Shown: positions 9,800 to 18,608, counted from the stretch's first letter. The stretch is DNA of 64,000 nt from Roseomonas sp. HF4 (GCF_005222755.1 NZ_STGD01000006.1:124001-188000); one strand, 5' to 3'. The notes: generated from the sequence alone by a model not told the origin. Made by a program: numbers and translations.

Positions 9800-10576
9800 G
9801 TGCAGGACGGTTCGCTGCGGGCGCGCCTGCATCACCTCTACTACGGGGAGGCCCCGGATGCCTGCCGCTTCCGCTACGGCGTACTGGCCTTCGACATCGC
9901 GACCATCGTCTTCGTCATTTCCACCTCCTTCCTGCCGCGCAGCCTGCTGGTCGAGACACTGGACGTGCTGATCGGGCTCGTGCTGGTGGGCGAGTTCTCC
10001 GCGCGCGTCGCGAGTAGCCGCAAGCCGTGGCGGGAGGCGCTGCGCCCGGCGTCGCTGGCGGACATCGTCGCCATCGCCTCCTTCCTGGCGCCCCTCGCCG
10101 GCGAGGGCTTCGGCTTCCTGCGCGTGCTGCGCACGCTGCGCCTGATGCATTCCTACCGGATGCTCGGCATGCTGCGCCGGGACTTCGCCTTCTTCCGGCG
10201 GCATGAGGAAGCATTCCTCGCGGCGCTGCACCTCTGCGTCTTCATCTTCGTCATGACGGCGCTGGTGTACGAGACGCAGCACCCGCGCAATCCGCAGATC
10301 GCGCACTACGCCGACGCGCTCTATTTCACCGTCACGGCGCTGACGACGACGGGGTTCGGGGACATCACCCTGCCCGGCACCACGGGGCGGCTGATCTCGG
10401 TGGTGATCATGATCGCGGGCGTGACGCTGTTCCTGCGGCTCGCGCAGGCACTGTTCCGGCCGTCCAAGGTGCGCTTCACCTGCCCGTCCTGCGGTCTGCA
10501 GCGCCACGAGCAGGATGCGGTGCACTGCAAGGCCTGTGGGGAGCCGATCAACATACCGGACGAAGGGCGGTACTGA
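9800..10576 (+). CDS. Voltage-gated-type potassium channel with C-terminal zinc ribbon
   Basis: A 258-residue membrane protein with a GTG start 3 bp after the upstream stop. An S1-S4-like region (about residues 20-130, with RVLRTLRLMHSYR resembling a voltage sensor) precedes a pore module with selectivity filter TTTGFGD near residue 183. The C-terminal 35 residues hold two CxxC pairs (CPSC and CKAC), a rubredoxin/zinc-ribbon-like knuckle on the cytoplasmic side. It probably conducts K+ and may be gated by redox state or metal through the ribbon. It ends exactly where the convergent XRE regulator gene ends. Confidence 0.8.
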   Translation: MQDGSLRARLHHLYYGEAPDACRFRYGVLAFDIATIVFVISTSFLPRSLLVETLDVLIGLVLVGEFSARVASSRKPWREALRPASLADIVAIASFLAPLAGEGFGFLRVLRTLRLMHSYRMLGMLRRDFAFFRRHEEAFLAALHLCVFIFVMTALVYETQHPRNPQIAHYADALYFTVTALTTTGFGDITLPGTTGRLISVVIMIAGVTLFLRLAQALFRPSKVRFTCPSCGLQRHEQDAVHCKACGEPINIPDEGRY

Positions 10577-11365
10577 TCAGGCGGCGGCCATGGCGCGCAG
10601 GGCCGCCGCCGTCTCGCCGTCCGCTGGGAAGAAGGTCTCGAGCGTCAGCTCCGCCAGCGTGACCTCGGTCGCGGTGCCGAACACGGTTGTCGTGCCGATG
10701 AAGGCGAGTTCGCCGCCGCCAGGGACGCGCAGGCGGAGCGGCACGGCGATCAGCGCGCGCTCGCGCTCCGCGCGCGTCGGCGGCGGATCGAGCCCCGCGG
10801 GGTAGCGCGCAACCTCCTCCATCAGCGCCAGCAGGGTGGGATCCGCCCAGGCCTCCGCATCCCGCCGCAGCCGGTCCAGGACATGCGTCTTCCATGCCCG
10901 CAGGTTGGCGATGCGCGGCGCCAGGCCCTCGGGATGGAGGCTGAGGCGCAGCACGTTGACGGGCGGCGCGGCCAGGGCGGGTGCCACGCCCTCCATCAGC
11001 CGGGCGGCGATGCGGTTGGCGGCCAGCAGCGTCCAGTGCCGGTCCACGGCCAGCGCGGGGAAGGGCTCGTGTCCGGCCAGGATGCCGTGCACAGCCGCCA
11101 TGGCGGCGCCAAGCGCGGGGTCGTCCATCGAACGTTCGCCGTATTCCGGCGCGTGCCCGGCGGCGACCAGCAATGCGTTGCGCGCGCGCAGCGGCACGGA
11201 GAGGCGCTCGGCGAGGCGCAGCACCATCTCCCGGCTCGGCCGGGCGCGTCCGGACTCGACGAAGGAAAGATGGCGCTGGGAGATGTCCGCCTCCAGCGCC
11301 AGGCCAAGCTGGCTGAGTCGCCGGCGCTGGCGCCATTCCCGCAGCAGCGGGCCGAAATCGTTCAT
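10577..11365 (-). CDS. XRE-family regulator with MmyB-like ligand-binding domain
   Basis: A 262-residue transcription factor. The N-terminal helix-turn-helix (about residues 8-62) contains SQLGLALEADISQRHLSFVESG. The rest is the MmyB-type domain (PVNVLRLSLHPEGLAPRIANL and a C-terminal TLETFFPADGET). The family usually controls an adjacent divergent gene, here the membrane protein at 11473. An 8-bp inverted repeat lies 12 bp upstream of the start codon and may be its operator. The ATG at 11365 is preferred to an upstream in-frame start because the domain begins there. Confidence 0.88.
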   Translation of the reverse strand: MNDFGPLLREWRQRRRLSQLGLALEADISQRHLSFVESGRARPSREMVLRLAERLSVPLRARNALLVAAGHAPEYGERSMDDPALGAAMAAVHGILAGHEPFPALAVDRHWTLLAANRIAARLMEGVAPALAAPPVNVLRLSLHPEGLAPRIANLRAWKTHVLDRLRRDAEAWADPTLLALMEEVARYPAGLDPPPTRAERERALIAVPLRLRVPGGGELAFIGTTTVFGTATEVTLAELTLETFFPADGETAAALRAMAAA

Positions 11366-11376
11366 GCCGCCCGTCC

Positions 11377-11399
11377 GCGCACGGTGCGGCGCCGTGCGC
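11377..11399. promoter_or_regulatory. Candidate operator (inverted repeat) for the XRE regulator
   Basis: GCGCACGG and CCGTGCGC are perfect 8-bp arms separated by 7 bp, in the 107-bp gap between the divergent regulator and membrane-protein genes. The spacing suits a helix-turn-helix dimer. Autoregulation and control of the divergent gene are inferred. Confidence 0.4.
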
Positions 11400-11472
11400 C
11401 GATGACCTCCGGGGTAATCGCGGCAGGGCGCCCGATCCTGCATGTCCGCGCCGTCGAGATGAGGAGAGACCG

Positions 11473-11871
11473 ATGACGATGATCCCTGCCACCCGTTTCC
11501 TCCGCACCACCCTGTCCGCCGATGCGGCGATGAGCGGCATCAGCGGGCTCGCGCTGGTCGCGGCATCCGATGCGCTCGGCCGGATGACGGCGCTGCCGCC
11601 GGCGCTGTTGCTCGGCGCCGGGCTGTTCCTGCTGCCCTATTCGGCATTGCTCGCCTGGCTTGCCGCGCGCCCGGCCGTGCCGCGCTGGCTGGTCGGGCTG
11701 CTGGCGCTGGGCAACCTGCTCTGGGCGCTGGAATGCGCGGCGCTGCCGCTGCTCGGTCTGGTCGCGCCGAACGGCTGGGGCATCACCTTCCTCGCGGTAC
11801 AGGCCGTCGCCGTCGCGGTGTTCGCGGAGCTCTATGTCGTGGCGCTGCGGCGCGCGGCGCGCGCGGCGTGA
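11473..11871 (+). CDS. Small four-helix membrane protein of unknown function
   Basis: A 132-residue protein with about four hydrophobic helices and short loops. It is not recognised beyond being an integral membrane protein similar in outline to small proteins often found divergent from MmyB-type regulators. A GAGGAGAGA ribosome-binding site precedes the ATG. Its position across a shared promoter region from the XRE gene suggests it is that regulator's target. Confidence 0.7.
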   Translation: MTMIPATRFLRTTLSADAAMSGISGLALVAASDALGRMTALPPALLLGAGLFLLPYSALLAWLAARPAVPRWLVGLLALGNLLWALECAALPLLGLVAPNGWGITFLAVQAVAVAVFAELYVVALRRAARAA

Positions 11872-11879
11872 ACGGCGGG

Positions 11880-12314
11880 TCACCGCCACACCATGAGGTC
11901 GTTCTCGCCCTCCTGCACCGTCTCCGCCCGCTGGTTGCGCAGCAGGAAGGCCAGGGTGACGATGCCGCGGTCGGGCTTGCGGGTGGCACGCTTCGAGACC
12001 ACCCGAACCTCGGCCGCGATGCGGTCCCCCACCAGGATGGGGCCCGCGAACCGCCACCGCCAGCCAAGGGAGACGATGGCCGCGAACCGCGTCTCCGCCC
12101 GGTTCTTGAGCCCGTCGCACAGCGCCAGCCCCAGCAGTCCATGCGCCACGCGCCCGGGATAGCCGAGGTCGCGCGCATACGCGTCGTCCATGTGGATCTC
12201 GTAGAAATCCCCGGTCAGCCCGGCGAAGCCGAGGATGTGCCCTTCGGTCACCGTGATGCCCGGCGTCTCGAACACCAGGCCGGGCTCGATCGCGTCGAAG
12301 CGCAGCCCCGCCAT
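11880..12314 (-). CDS. MaoC-family dehydratase
   Basis: A 144-residue single hot-dog-fold protein of the MaoC/R-specific hydratase family. The hydratase motif is TGDFYEIHMDDAYA, followed by GYPGRVAHGLLGLAL. Such enzymes hydrate enoyl-CoA thioesters or dehydrate hydroxyacyl-CoA. Its ATG overlaps the TGA of the SDR gene by 1 bp (TGATG), making it the last gene of a three-gene acyl-CoA operon with the SDR and acyl-CoA dehydrogenase. Confidence 0.88.
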   Translation of the reverse strand: MAGLRFDAIEPGLVFETPGITVTEGHILGFAGLTGDFYEIHMDDAYARDLGYPGRVAHGLLGLALCDGLKNRAETRFAAIVSLGWRWRFAGPILVGDRIAAEVRVVSKRATRKPDRGIVTLAFLLRNQRAETVQEGENDLMVWR

Positions 12315-13078
12315 CAGAAGCGCGGCATCAGAAGACCGCCATCCACCGGGAAGGAATGCCCGGTCGAATAGGGCATGGCGCCGGCGGCCAGCGTCGCGAT
12401 CGCGCGGCCGATGTCCTCGGCCTCCCCCCAGCGGCGGATCGGCACCAGGCCGCCCTCGATCTGTGCGGCGTAGCGGTCCCAGACCTCCTTCGTCATGTCG
12501 GTGCGGATCATGCCGGGCTGGATGTCGTAGGTATTGATGCCGTGCTCCGCGAGGCGCATCGCGAACAGCCGCGCGACCATCGTCACGCCCGCCTTGGACA
12601 CGCAGTATTCGGCGCGGTTCAGCGACGCCATGACGCTGTTGACCGAGGAGACGAAGGCCATGCTGCGATGGCCGCGCCGCGGCGCGCCGGGCGCGATCAT
12701 CCGCTTCGCCATGCCCTGGCTCAGGAAGAAGGTGCCGCGCGTGTTCACGTCGAGCAGGCGGTCCCAGGATTCGGGGGTCGTCTCCAGCATGTCCTGGCGG
12801 GTCTGCACCTGCACGCCCGCAACGTTCGCCAGGCATTCCAGCCCGCCGAAGGCGCCCCAGGCGGCATCGAGCAGCGCGGCATGGCCCGCGACATCGCCGA
12901 TGTCGGCCGTGACGAAGGCGAAGGCGCGGCCGGCGCCCTCCACCCCCGCGCGCGTCTCGGCCGCGCCCTCGGCGCTGATGTCGGCGCCGACCACGTCGAA
13001 GCCCTTCTCGGCCAGCGCGACGGCCGTCGCGCGCCCGATGCCGCGCCGCGCGCCGGTGACGAGTGCCGCCGGCCTCAT
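12314..13078 (-). CDS. SDR-family oxidoreductase (3-ketoacyl-ACP/CoA reductase type)
   Basis: A 254-residue classical short-chain dehydrogenase. The cofactor motif is TGARRGIG at residues 8-15, the structural motif is NVAG, and the active site has S...YCVSK (Tyr and Lys four apart). Together with a MaoC hydratase and an acyl-CoA dehydrogenase it probably oxidises a hydroxyacyl-CoA, though sugar or alcohol substrates cannot be excluded. Its ATG overlaps the upstream acyl-CoA dehydrogenase stop by 4 bp (ATGA). Confidence 0.88.
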   Translation of the reverse strand: MRPAALVTGARRGIGRATAVALAEKGFDVVGADISAEGAAETRAGVEGAGRAFAFVTADIGDVAGHAALLDAAWGAFGGLECLANVAGVQVQTRQDMLETTPESWDRLLDVNTRGTFFLSQGMAKRMIAPGAPRRGHRSMAFVSSVNSVMASLNRAEYCVSKAGVTMVARLFAMRLAEHGINTYDIQPGMIRTDMTKEVWDRYAAQIEGGLVPIRRWGEAEDIGRAIATLAAGAMPYSTGHSFPVDGGLLMPRF

Positions 13079-14223
13079 CGGAACAGTTCCCGTGCCATGA
13101 TCATCCTCTGGATCTGGTTGGTGCCTTCGTAGATCTGCGTGATCTTCGCGTCGCGGTACAGGCGTTCGACCGTCACGCCGCGGATGTAGCCCGATCCGCC
13201 ATGGACCTGCACCGCATCCGCGATGCGCGCCACCGCGGCATCCGAAGCGAAGCACTTCGCCATGCTGGCGGCCAGCGTCGCATCGGCCCCGGCATCCAGC
13301 AGGCGCGCGGCATGGTGCACCAGCAGCCGCGCCGCCTGGGTGTCCTTCGCCATGTCGGCCACCATCCACTGCACCGCCTGGAATTCGGCGATGGCACGGC
13401 CGAACTGCACGCGGGACTTCGCATGGGCGATGCTCTCCTCGAGCGCGCGCTGCAACAGCCCGACCGCGAGCGCGCCGATGCCGACGCGGCCCTTGTCGAG
13501 CACCGACATCATGATGTGGAAGCCTCGCCCCTCGGGGCCGAGCATGGCGCCGGCGCCGAGGCGCACGCCGTCGAAGCGCAGCCCGCCGACCGGCGACCCG
13601 CGCTGGCCCATCTTGCGTTCCCTGCGGTCCCGCGCGACGCCCGGCGCCGCGAGGTCGACCAGGAAGATCGACATGCCGCGATGCCCCGCGGCAGGGTCGG
13701 TGCGCGCCAGCACCGCGGCGAAGTCGGCCACCGGCGCGTTGTGGATCCAGAGCTTGGCGCCGTCGAGCACCCAGCCCGCGCCGTCGCGCCGCGCGGTCGT
13801 GCGCAGCCCCGCCAGGTCCGACCCCGCGCCTTCCTCGGTCAGCGCATAGGCGCAGCGGAGGTCGGCGCGCAGCAGCGGCGCCAGGTAGCGCGCGCGCTGC
13901 GCCTCGGTCCCGTGCGCCGTCAGCAGCGTGCCGAGCAACTCCACCAGCCCGACCTGGTCGGCAATGCTCGCATAGCCGCGCGCGAGTTCCTCCATCACCA
14001 GGGCGTAGGAGAGCGCGTCGGCGCCCGCGCCGCCGAAGCCTTCGGGCACCGTGATCCCGAAGAGGCCCGCGGCGCCAAGCGACCGGTAGAGTTCGCGCGG
14101 CACCGCCTCGGCCTCATCCCAGTCGGTCGCATGGGGGGCGATTTCGGCCTCGGCGAAGCGGCGGGCGGCATCGCGCAGGGCGGCGTGCAGGGGGGTCAGG
14201 CCGGGATCGGCCGAATCGGTCAT
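13075..14223 (-). CDS. Acyl-CoA dehydrogenase
   Basis: A 382-residue flavoenzyme of normal family length that introduces a 2,3 double bond into acyl-CoA. The FAD/substrate segments CAYALTEEGAGSDLAGL and LWIHNAPVADFAAVL are present. The C-terminal signature QIYEGTNQIQRM supplies the probable catalytic glutamate. Electrons would pass to ETF, encoded at 2540-4215. It is the first gene of the operon with the SDR and MaoC genes. The exact acyl substrate is unknown. Confidence 0.93.
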   Translation of the reverse strand: MTDSADPGLTPLHAALRDAARRFAEAEIAPHATDWDEAEAVPRELYRSLGAAGLFGITVPEGFGGAGADALSYALVMEELARGYASIADQVGLVELLGTLLTAHGTEAQRARYLAPLLRADLRCAYALTEEGAGSDLAGLRTTARRDGAGWVLDGAKLWIHNAPVADFAAVLARTDPAAGHRGMSIFLVDLAAPGVARDRRERKMGQRGSPVGGLRFDGVRLGAGAMLGPEGRGFHIMMSVLDKGRVGIGALAVGLLQRALEESIAHAKSRVQFGRAIAEFQAVQWMVADMAKDTQAARLLVHHAARLLDAGADATLAASMAKCFASDAAVARIADAVQVHGGSGYIRGVTVERLYRDAKITQIYEGTNQIQRMIMARELFR

Positions 14224-14239
14224 GCTTCCCCCAACGAAA

Positions 14240-14271
14240 AGGCCCGCCCCGCCGATCGGCGAAGCGGGCCT
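14240..14271. repeat. Inverted repeat in the acyl-CoA dehydrogenase/racemase divergent region
   Basis: AGGCCCGC pairs with GCGGGCCT (8 bp), enclosing a second stem CGCCG/CGGCG. It falls in the leader of the acyl-CoA dehydrogenase gene, 17 bp upstream of its start codon, so it could affect initiation or mRNA stability. No regulator can be assigned. Confidence 0.4.
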
Positions 14272-14394
14272 GTCGCCGTTGACCGGCGCCGTTTTCCTGG
14301 ACGTTGCCCCGAACTGAGCATCCCAGGGTGACGTCATGCCGCCTTTCTGGTCAATCCGGTAGACGTGCGACGCAACATAAGACGGATCGAACTC

Positions 14395-15123
14395 ATGCGC
14401 CTGCTGCTCGTCAATTCCAACACGACGGCGTCGGTCACGGACCGCATCGCCGCCGCAGCCGGCGCCGTGGCAAGCCCCGGCACCGTGGTCGAGGCCGTCT
14501 CGGCCCCCTTCGGCCTGCCGCTGATCGTCACGCGCGCCGACTGGCTGGTGGCCGGGCCGGCAACACTGGCGGCGCTCGCGGCCCGGCGCGGCACGTATGA
14601 CGCGGCGGTGATCGCCTGCTTCGGCGACCCGGGCCTGGATGCGGCGAAGGAATTGCTGGACGTGCCGGTGCTCGGCATCAGCGAGGCCGCCTTCCACGCC
14701 GCGGCCATGCTCGGCCGGCGCTTCGGCGTCGTGTCCTTCACCGCGGCGCTGCGGCCGATGTTCGAGGAATGCCTCGCGCATCACGGCCTGGCCGCGCGCT
14801 GCACGGGCTTCCGCATGGGCCCGCCCTTCGCGGGCGACCCGGGGCGCGTCGCGGAGGAGCGGCTCGACCTGCTGGCCGCGCTTTGCGCCGAGAGCGTGGA
14901 GCAGGACGGCGCCGAGGCGGTGATCCTCGCCGGCGGGCCGCTCGCCGGCATCGCGCCGGTTCTGCAGCCGCGCGTCGCGGTGCCGCTGGTGGACGGCACG
15001 CAGGCGGCCGTGCGCCTGGCCGAGGCGCTGGCCGGGCTGGTGCCGGCGAGCCCCCGCCCGCGCCGGCCGCGCACGCTGAGCGGCTTCGCGCCGGAGGTCG
15101 CAGCCCTCTACGCCGCCGGCTGA
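14395..15123 (+). CDS. Aspartate/glutamate/hydantoin racemase family protein
   Basis: A 242-residue protein of the Asp/Glu/hydantoin racemase fold. The N-terminus MRLLLVNSNTTASVTDRI is typical of the hydantoin racemase branch. The first catalytic-cysteine region is AVIACFGDPGLDAAKELLDVPVLGI. The second half has EAVILAGGPLAGI, where hydantoin racemases usually have a cysteine, so that Cys appears to be replaced by Ala or Gly. It may act on a non-hydantoin substrate. It converges, with a 16-bp overlap, on the cyclodeaminase-like gene. Confidence 0.78.
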   Translation: MRLLLVNSNTTASVTDRIAAAAGAVASPGTVVEAVSAPFGLPLIVTRADWLVAGPATLAALAARRGTYDAAVIACFGDPGLDAAKELLDVPVLGISEAAFHAAAMLGRRFGVVSFTAALRPMFEECLAHHGLAARCTGFRMGPPFAGDPGRVAEERLDLLAALCAESVEQDGAEAVILAGGPLAGIAPVLQPRVAVPLVDGTQAAVRLAEALAGLVPASPRPRRPRTLSGFAPEVAALYAAG

Positions 15124-16058
15124 ACGCCGCCGGCCCGCTGCCAGGCGAGCACCGCCGCCGCGAGGTCCTCGCCCGCCCAGCCGACGGATTTGAAGACCGT
15201 CACCTCGGCCGCCGAGCGGCGGCCAGGATGCACGCCGCGGCACAGCTCCGCGAGGTCGGCCGCGACATGGTCCGGGCCGATCGCGCCCTCGGATACGGCC
15301 TGCACGATGTCGCCGGCCTCGGCGAGCGCGCCCGCGCGCGTGTCCACGGCCAGCGTCGCCCGCGCGAGCAGCGCGCCGTCCGCCTCGCGCATGTCGCGGC
15401 GATAGGCGCCGACAAGGTCCACATGCGTGCCGGGCGCCACCGCGGCCCCATGGACCAGCGGCGCGGTGGCGAGCGTCGCGGCGGCGACGATGTCGGCGCC
15501 GGCCGGGTCGGGGCGCGGCACGGCGCGGGCGGGCAGGCCCTCCGCCGCCAGCGTCGCGGCGAGGCGCGCGGCATTGGCCGCGGTGGGCGACCAGATGGCG
15601 ATGTCCGCGATCGGGAAGCGCGCCGCATAGCCCTCGGCCAGGGCCCGGGCGACCTTGCCGCTGCCCAGCAGCAGCAGGCGCGAACTCTCGGGCCGCGCCA
15701 GGTGGCGGGCGGCGAGCAGGCTGGCCGCCGCGGTGCGCCGGTCGGTGAGCTCCCCGCCGTCCATGAGCGCGAGCGGCGCGCCCGTCGCGGCGTCGGACAG
15801 CAGATAGGTGGCGTGCACCGCCGGCTCGCCCCGCGCCGCATTGGCGGGCGCCACATGCACGATCTTGACGCCGCTGTGCCCGCCGGCGCGCCAGGCGGGC
15901 ATCAGGAGGAGGGTGTTCTCGGTGCCGCCGGGGCCGGGGATCGTGTGCCGGTGCCGGAGCGGCGCCTCGCACCCCTCCCGGAACATGGCGGCCAGCGCCT
16001 CGACCAGGGCGTCCCAGGGCAGCGCGGCCCTGAGGGTGGTGCGGTCGAGATGCAGCAT
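15108..16058 (-). CDS. Ornithine cyclodeaminase / mu-crystallin family protein
   Basis: A 316-residue NAD(P)-dependent protein. The N-terminal substrate region includes LLMPAW and GVKIVHVAPANAARG. The Rossmann motif LLGSGKVARALAEGY is near residue 122, and the family segment VDLVGAYRRDMREAD follows. Members act as ornithine cyclodeaminase, alanine dehydrogenase or ketimine reductase; this one cannot be placed exactly. It lies between a racemase-family gene and an amino-acid ABC transporter, which suggests amino-acid catabolism. It is divergent from aapJ. Confidence 0.85.
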   Translation of the reverse strand: MLHLDRTTLRAALPWDALVEALAAMFREGCEAPLRHRHTIPGPGGTENTLLLMPAWRAGGHSGVKIVHVAPANAARGEPAVHATYLLSDAATGAPLALMDGGELTDRRTAAASLLAARHLARPESSRLLLLGSGKVARALAEGYAARFPIADIAIWSPTAANAARLAATLAAEGLPARAVPRPDPAGADIVAAATLATAPLVHGAAVAPGTHVDLVGAYRRDMREADGALLARATLAVDTRAGALAEAGDIVQAVSEGAIGPDHVAADLAELCRGVHPGRRSAAEVTVFKSVGWAGEDLAAAVLAWQRAGGVQPAA

Positions 16059-16257
16059 CGCGGGGCTCCGGGGCGGTTCCGGGGCGGTGTTTGCCTCCCC
16101 GGCCCCACCTTTGCTAGGGGCTGCACGCCTGGGGCCTGGCTCCGCGGCCGACCAACAAGCGCGTTGATCCGCGCCCGACGGCGGCGCAGCATGGGCTCGG
16201 GAGATCGAACGAAGCCCGTCCGGACCGTCCGGCGGGCGCAAGAACGGGAGTGCGACA

Positions 16258-17307
16258 GTGACCCAGTTTTCGAGGGCCAGTTTCCTGCGCGCAATCGGCG
16301 CAGCCGCCATGGTGGCCGCGGTCTCGCTGCCGGCGGTGGCGCAGCAACCGGCTGCGCCCACCGGCGCGACGCTCGACGCCATCCGCGCGCGCGGCACCCT
16401 GATCTGCGGCGTGAACACCGGCCTCGCCGGCTTCGCCCAGCCCGACAGCCAGGGCGTCTGGCGCGGCTTCGACGTGGATTATTGCCGTGCCGTCGCGATC
16501 GCGCTGTTCAACGACCCCGACAAGGTCCGCTTCGTGCCGACCACGGCGCAGAACCGCTTCACGGCGCTGCAGTCGGGCGAGGTCGACATGCTCGCGCGCA
16601 ACACGACCTGGACGCTGTCGCGCGACACGTCGCTCGGCTTCGACTTCACGGGCATCAGCTTCTACGACGGCCAGGGCTTCATGGTGAAGGCGAGCCTCGG
16701 CGTGCGCAGCGCGCGCGAGCTCAACGGCGCCACGATCTGCGTGCAGCCCGGCACCACCACCGAGCAGAACCTGACCGACTGGGCGCGCGCCAACCGCATC
16801 CAGTTCCAGCCCGTGGTGATCGAGCGGCTGGAGGAGGTGGTGAACGCCTATCTCTCGAACCGCTGCGACGCCTACACGACCGACGTGTCGGGCCTGGCCG
16901 CGACGCGCGCCGTGCAGGCCCGCCCGGCGGACCATGTGATCCTGCCCGAGGTGATCAGCAAGGAACCGCTCGGCCCGGTGGTGCGCCACGGGGACCAGCG
17001 CTTCGCCGACCTGCTGCGCTGGATCCATTTCGGCCTGCTGACGGCCGAGGAGCTCGGCCTCACGAGCCAGACGATCGGCCAGGCGGCGGGCGATGCGCGG
17101 CCGGACGTGCAGCGCCTGATCGGCCGTTCGGGCGACCTCGGGCAGATGCTCGGCGTGGACAATGCCTTCATGGTCAACATCGTCTCCCGCCTCGGCAACT
17201 ATGGGCAGATCTTCGAGCGCAACCTGCAGCCGATCGGCGTGCAGCGCGGGCCGAACGCGCTCTGGACCACGCCGGGCGGGCTGCAGTACGCGCCGCCCTT
17301 CCGGTGA
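16258..17307 (+). CDS. aapJ: General L-amino-acid ABC transporter substrate-binding protein
   Basis: A 349-residue periplasmic protein with a signal peptide ending near residue 28 (VAQQ). The mature part matches AapJ/BztA: TLDAIRARGTLICGVNTGL, GFDVDYCRAVAIALF and the ligand-site segment LQSGEVDMLARNTTWT. The start is a GTG with a GGGAG ribosome-binding site. It delivers a broad range of L-amino acids to AapQMP. A 12-bp hairpin follows directly, a common way to raise binding-protein yield over the membrane components. Confidence 0.95.
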   Translation: MTQFSRASFLRAIGAAAMVAAVSLPAVAQQPAAPTGATLDAIRARGTLICGVNTGLAGFAQPDSQGVWRGFDVDYCRAVAIALFNDPDKVRFVPTTAQNRFTALQSGEVDMLARNTTWTLSRDTSLGFDFTGISFYDGQGFMVKASLGVRSARELNGATICVQPGTTTEQNLTDWARANRIQFQPVVIERLEEVVNAYLSNRCDAYTTDVSGLAATRAVQARPADHVILPEVISKEPLGPVVRHGDQRFADLLRWIHFGLLTAEELGLTSQTIGQAAGDARPDVQRLIGRSGDLGQMLGVDNAFMVNIVSRLGNYGQIFERNLQPIGVQRGPNALWTTPGGLQYAPPFR

Positions 17308-17318
17308 CGTGACCATCC

Positions 17319-17350
17319 GTGGGGCGGGGGCGAAGGCTCCCCCGCCCCAC
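17319..17350 (+). terminator. Intercistronic hairpin after aapJ
   Basis: GTGGGGCGGGGG and its complement form a perfect 12-bp stem with an 8-nt loop, starting 11 bp after the aapJ stop. There is no T-tract. It is a likely attenuator or 3'-end stabiliser between the binding-protein and permease genes. Confidence 0.6.
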
Positions 17351-17405
17351 ACGGTTCCCCTGCCCCGGGCGGGCGGGCAACAAGACAGGTGAGGCAGACA
17401 ACAAG

Positions 17406-18608
17406 ATGTCCGACGCGACCGCCGACCCGAGATTCCGGCGCAAGCCGCCGAAGCGCAGGATGCGCCTGTCCTGGGCGGATGAACGCGTCCGCGGCATCGT
17501 CTGGCAGGTGCTGGTCGTCGCGCTGATCGGCTCGGTCATCTGGTGGCTCTGGTCGAACACGGTGCACAACCTCGAGGTGCGGCGCATCGCGACCGGCTTC
17601 GGCTTCCTCCAGCGCGAGGCCGGGCTGCCGATCGCCGAGAGCCTGATCCCCTACGACCCCACCATGACCTACCTGCGGGCGCTCACCGTCGGCGTGCTGA
17701 ACACGCTGAAGGTCGCGGTGGTGGGCGTGATCCTCGCCACCATCATCGGCACCGCCATCGGCATCGCGCGGCTGTCCAAGAACTTCCTGGTGTCGAAGAT
17801 CGCGGGCTTCTACATCGAGGTCATCCGCGACCTGCCGCTCCTGCTGCAGCTGCTGTTCTGGTACACCGTGCTGCAGGGCCTGCCCGGTCCGCGCCAGGCG
17901 CTCCACCCGATGGAAGGCGTGTTCCTGTCCAACCGCGGGCTGAAGCTGCCGGCGCTGGTCTGGGAAAGCGCGCACAGCTGGGCGCTGGTCGCCTTCGTCG
18001 CCGGCATCGTCCTGACCTGGCTCTACGCGCGCCAGGCGCGCGCGAAGCAGATGGCCGACGGCCAGCCGCGCAGGACCTGGCCCGCCGCGATCGGGCTGAT
18101 GGTCGGCCTCCCGCTGCTGGTATGGCAGGTGATGGGCGCGCCCTGGACGATCGAATGGCCGGCGCTGCGCGGCTTCAACTTCCAGGGCGGGCTCAACGTC
18201 AGCCCGGAATTCGCCGCGCTGCTGATCGGCCTGGTCACCTACACCGCCGGCTTCATCGCCGAGGTGGTGCGCGCGGGCATCCAGTCGGTCCATTCGGGAC
18301 AATGGGAGGCGGCGCAGGCGCTCGGCCTCCGGCACGGGTCGGTGCTGCGGCTGATCGTCATGCCGCAGGCGCTGCGCGTCATCATCCCGCCGATGACGTC
18401 GAACTACCTCAACCTGACCAAGAATTCCTCGCTCGCGGTCGCGATCGGCTACCAGGACATCGTATCGATCGCCAACACGACGCTGAACCAGACCGGCCAG
18501 GCGATCGAGGGCATCGCCATCATCATGCTGGTCTACCTGACGATCAGCCTCAGCATCAGCCTGTTCATGAACTGGTACAATGCGCGCATCGCGCTGGTCG
18601 AGCGGTGA
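17406..18608 (+). CDS. aapQ: General L-amino-acid ABC transporter permease AapQ
   Basis: A 400-residue permease, the large AapQ/BztB type. The membrane core has VLNTLKVAVVGVILATIIGT and RDLPLLLQLLFWY, and the coupling loop is SGQWEAAQALGLRHG. The segment PPMTSNYLNLTKNSSLAVAIGY is diagnostic for this family. It pairs with AapM in the inner membrane. The ATG at 17406 is chosen; an open frame extends upstream through the hairpin but without a credible start. aapM begins 10 bp downstream. Confidence 0.94.
   Translation: MSDATADPRFRRKPPKRRMRLSWADERVRGIVWQVLVVALIGSVIWWLWSNTVHNLEVRRIATGFGFLQREAGLPIAESLIPYDPTMTYLRALTVGVLNTLKVAVVGVILATIIGTAIGIARLSKNFLVSKIAGFYIEVIRDLPLLLQLLFWYTVLQGLPGPRQALHPMEGVFLSNRGLKLPALVWESAHSWALVAFVAGIVLTWLYARQARAKQMADGQPRRTWPAAIGLMVGLPLLVWQVMGAPWTIEWPALRGFNFQGGLNVSPEFAALLIGLVTYTAGFIAEVVRAGIQSVHSGQWEAAQALGLRHGSVLRLIVMPQALRVIIPPMTSNYLNLTKNSSLAVAIGYQDIVSIANTTLNQTGQAIEGIAIIMLVYLTISLSISLFMNWYNARIALVER

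Noticed and set aside
13075..15972. A 965-residue minus-strand frame joining the acyl-CoA dehydrogenase to upstream DNA
   Set aside because: The upstream half runs antisense to the racemase gene and in another frame over the cyclodeaminase gene. Only the part from 14223 has dehydrogenase motifs.
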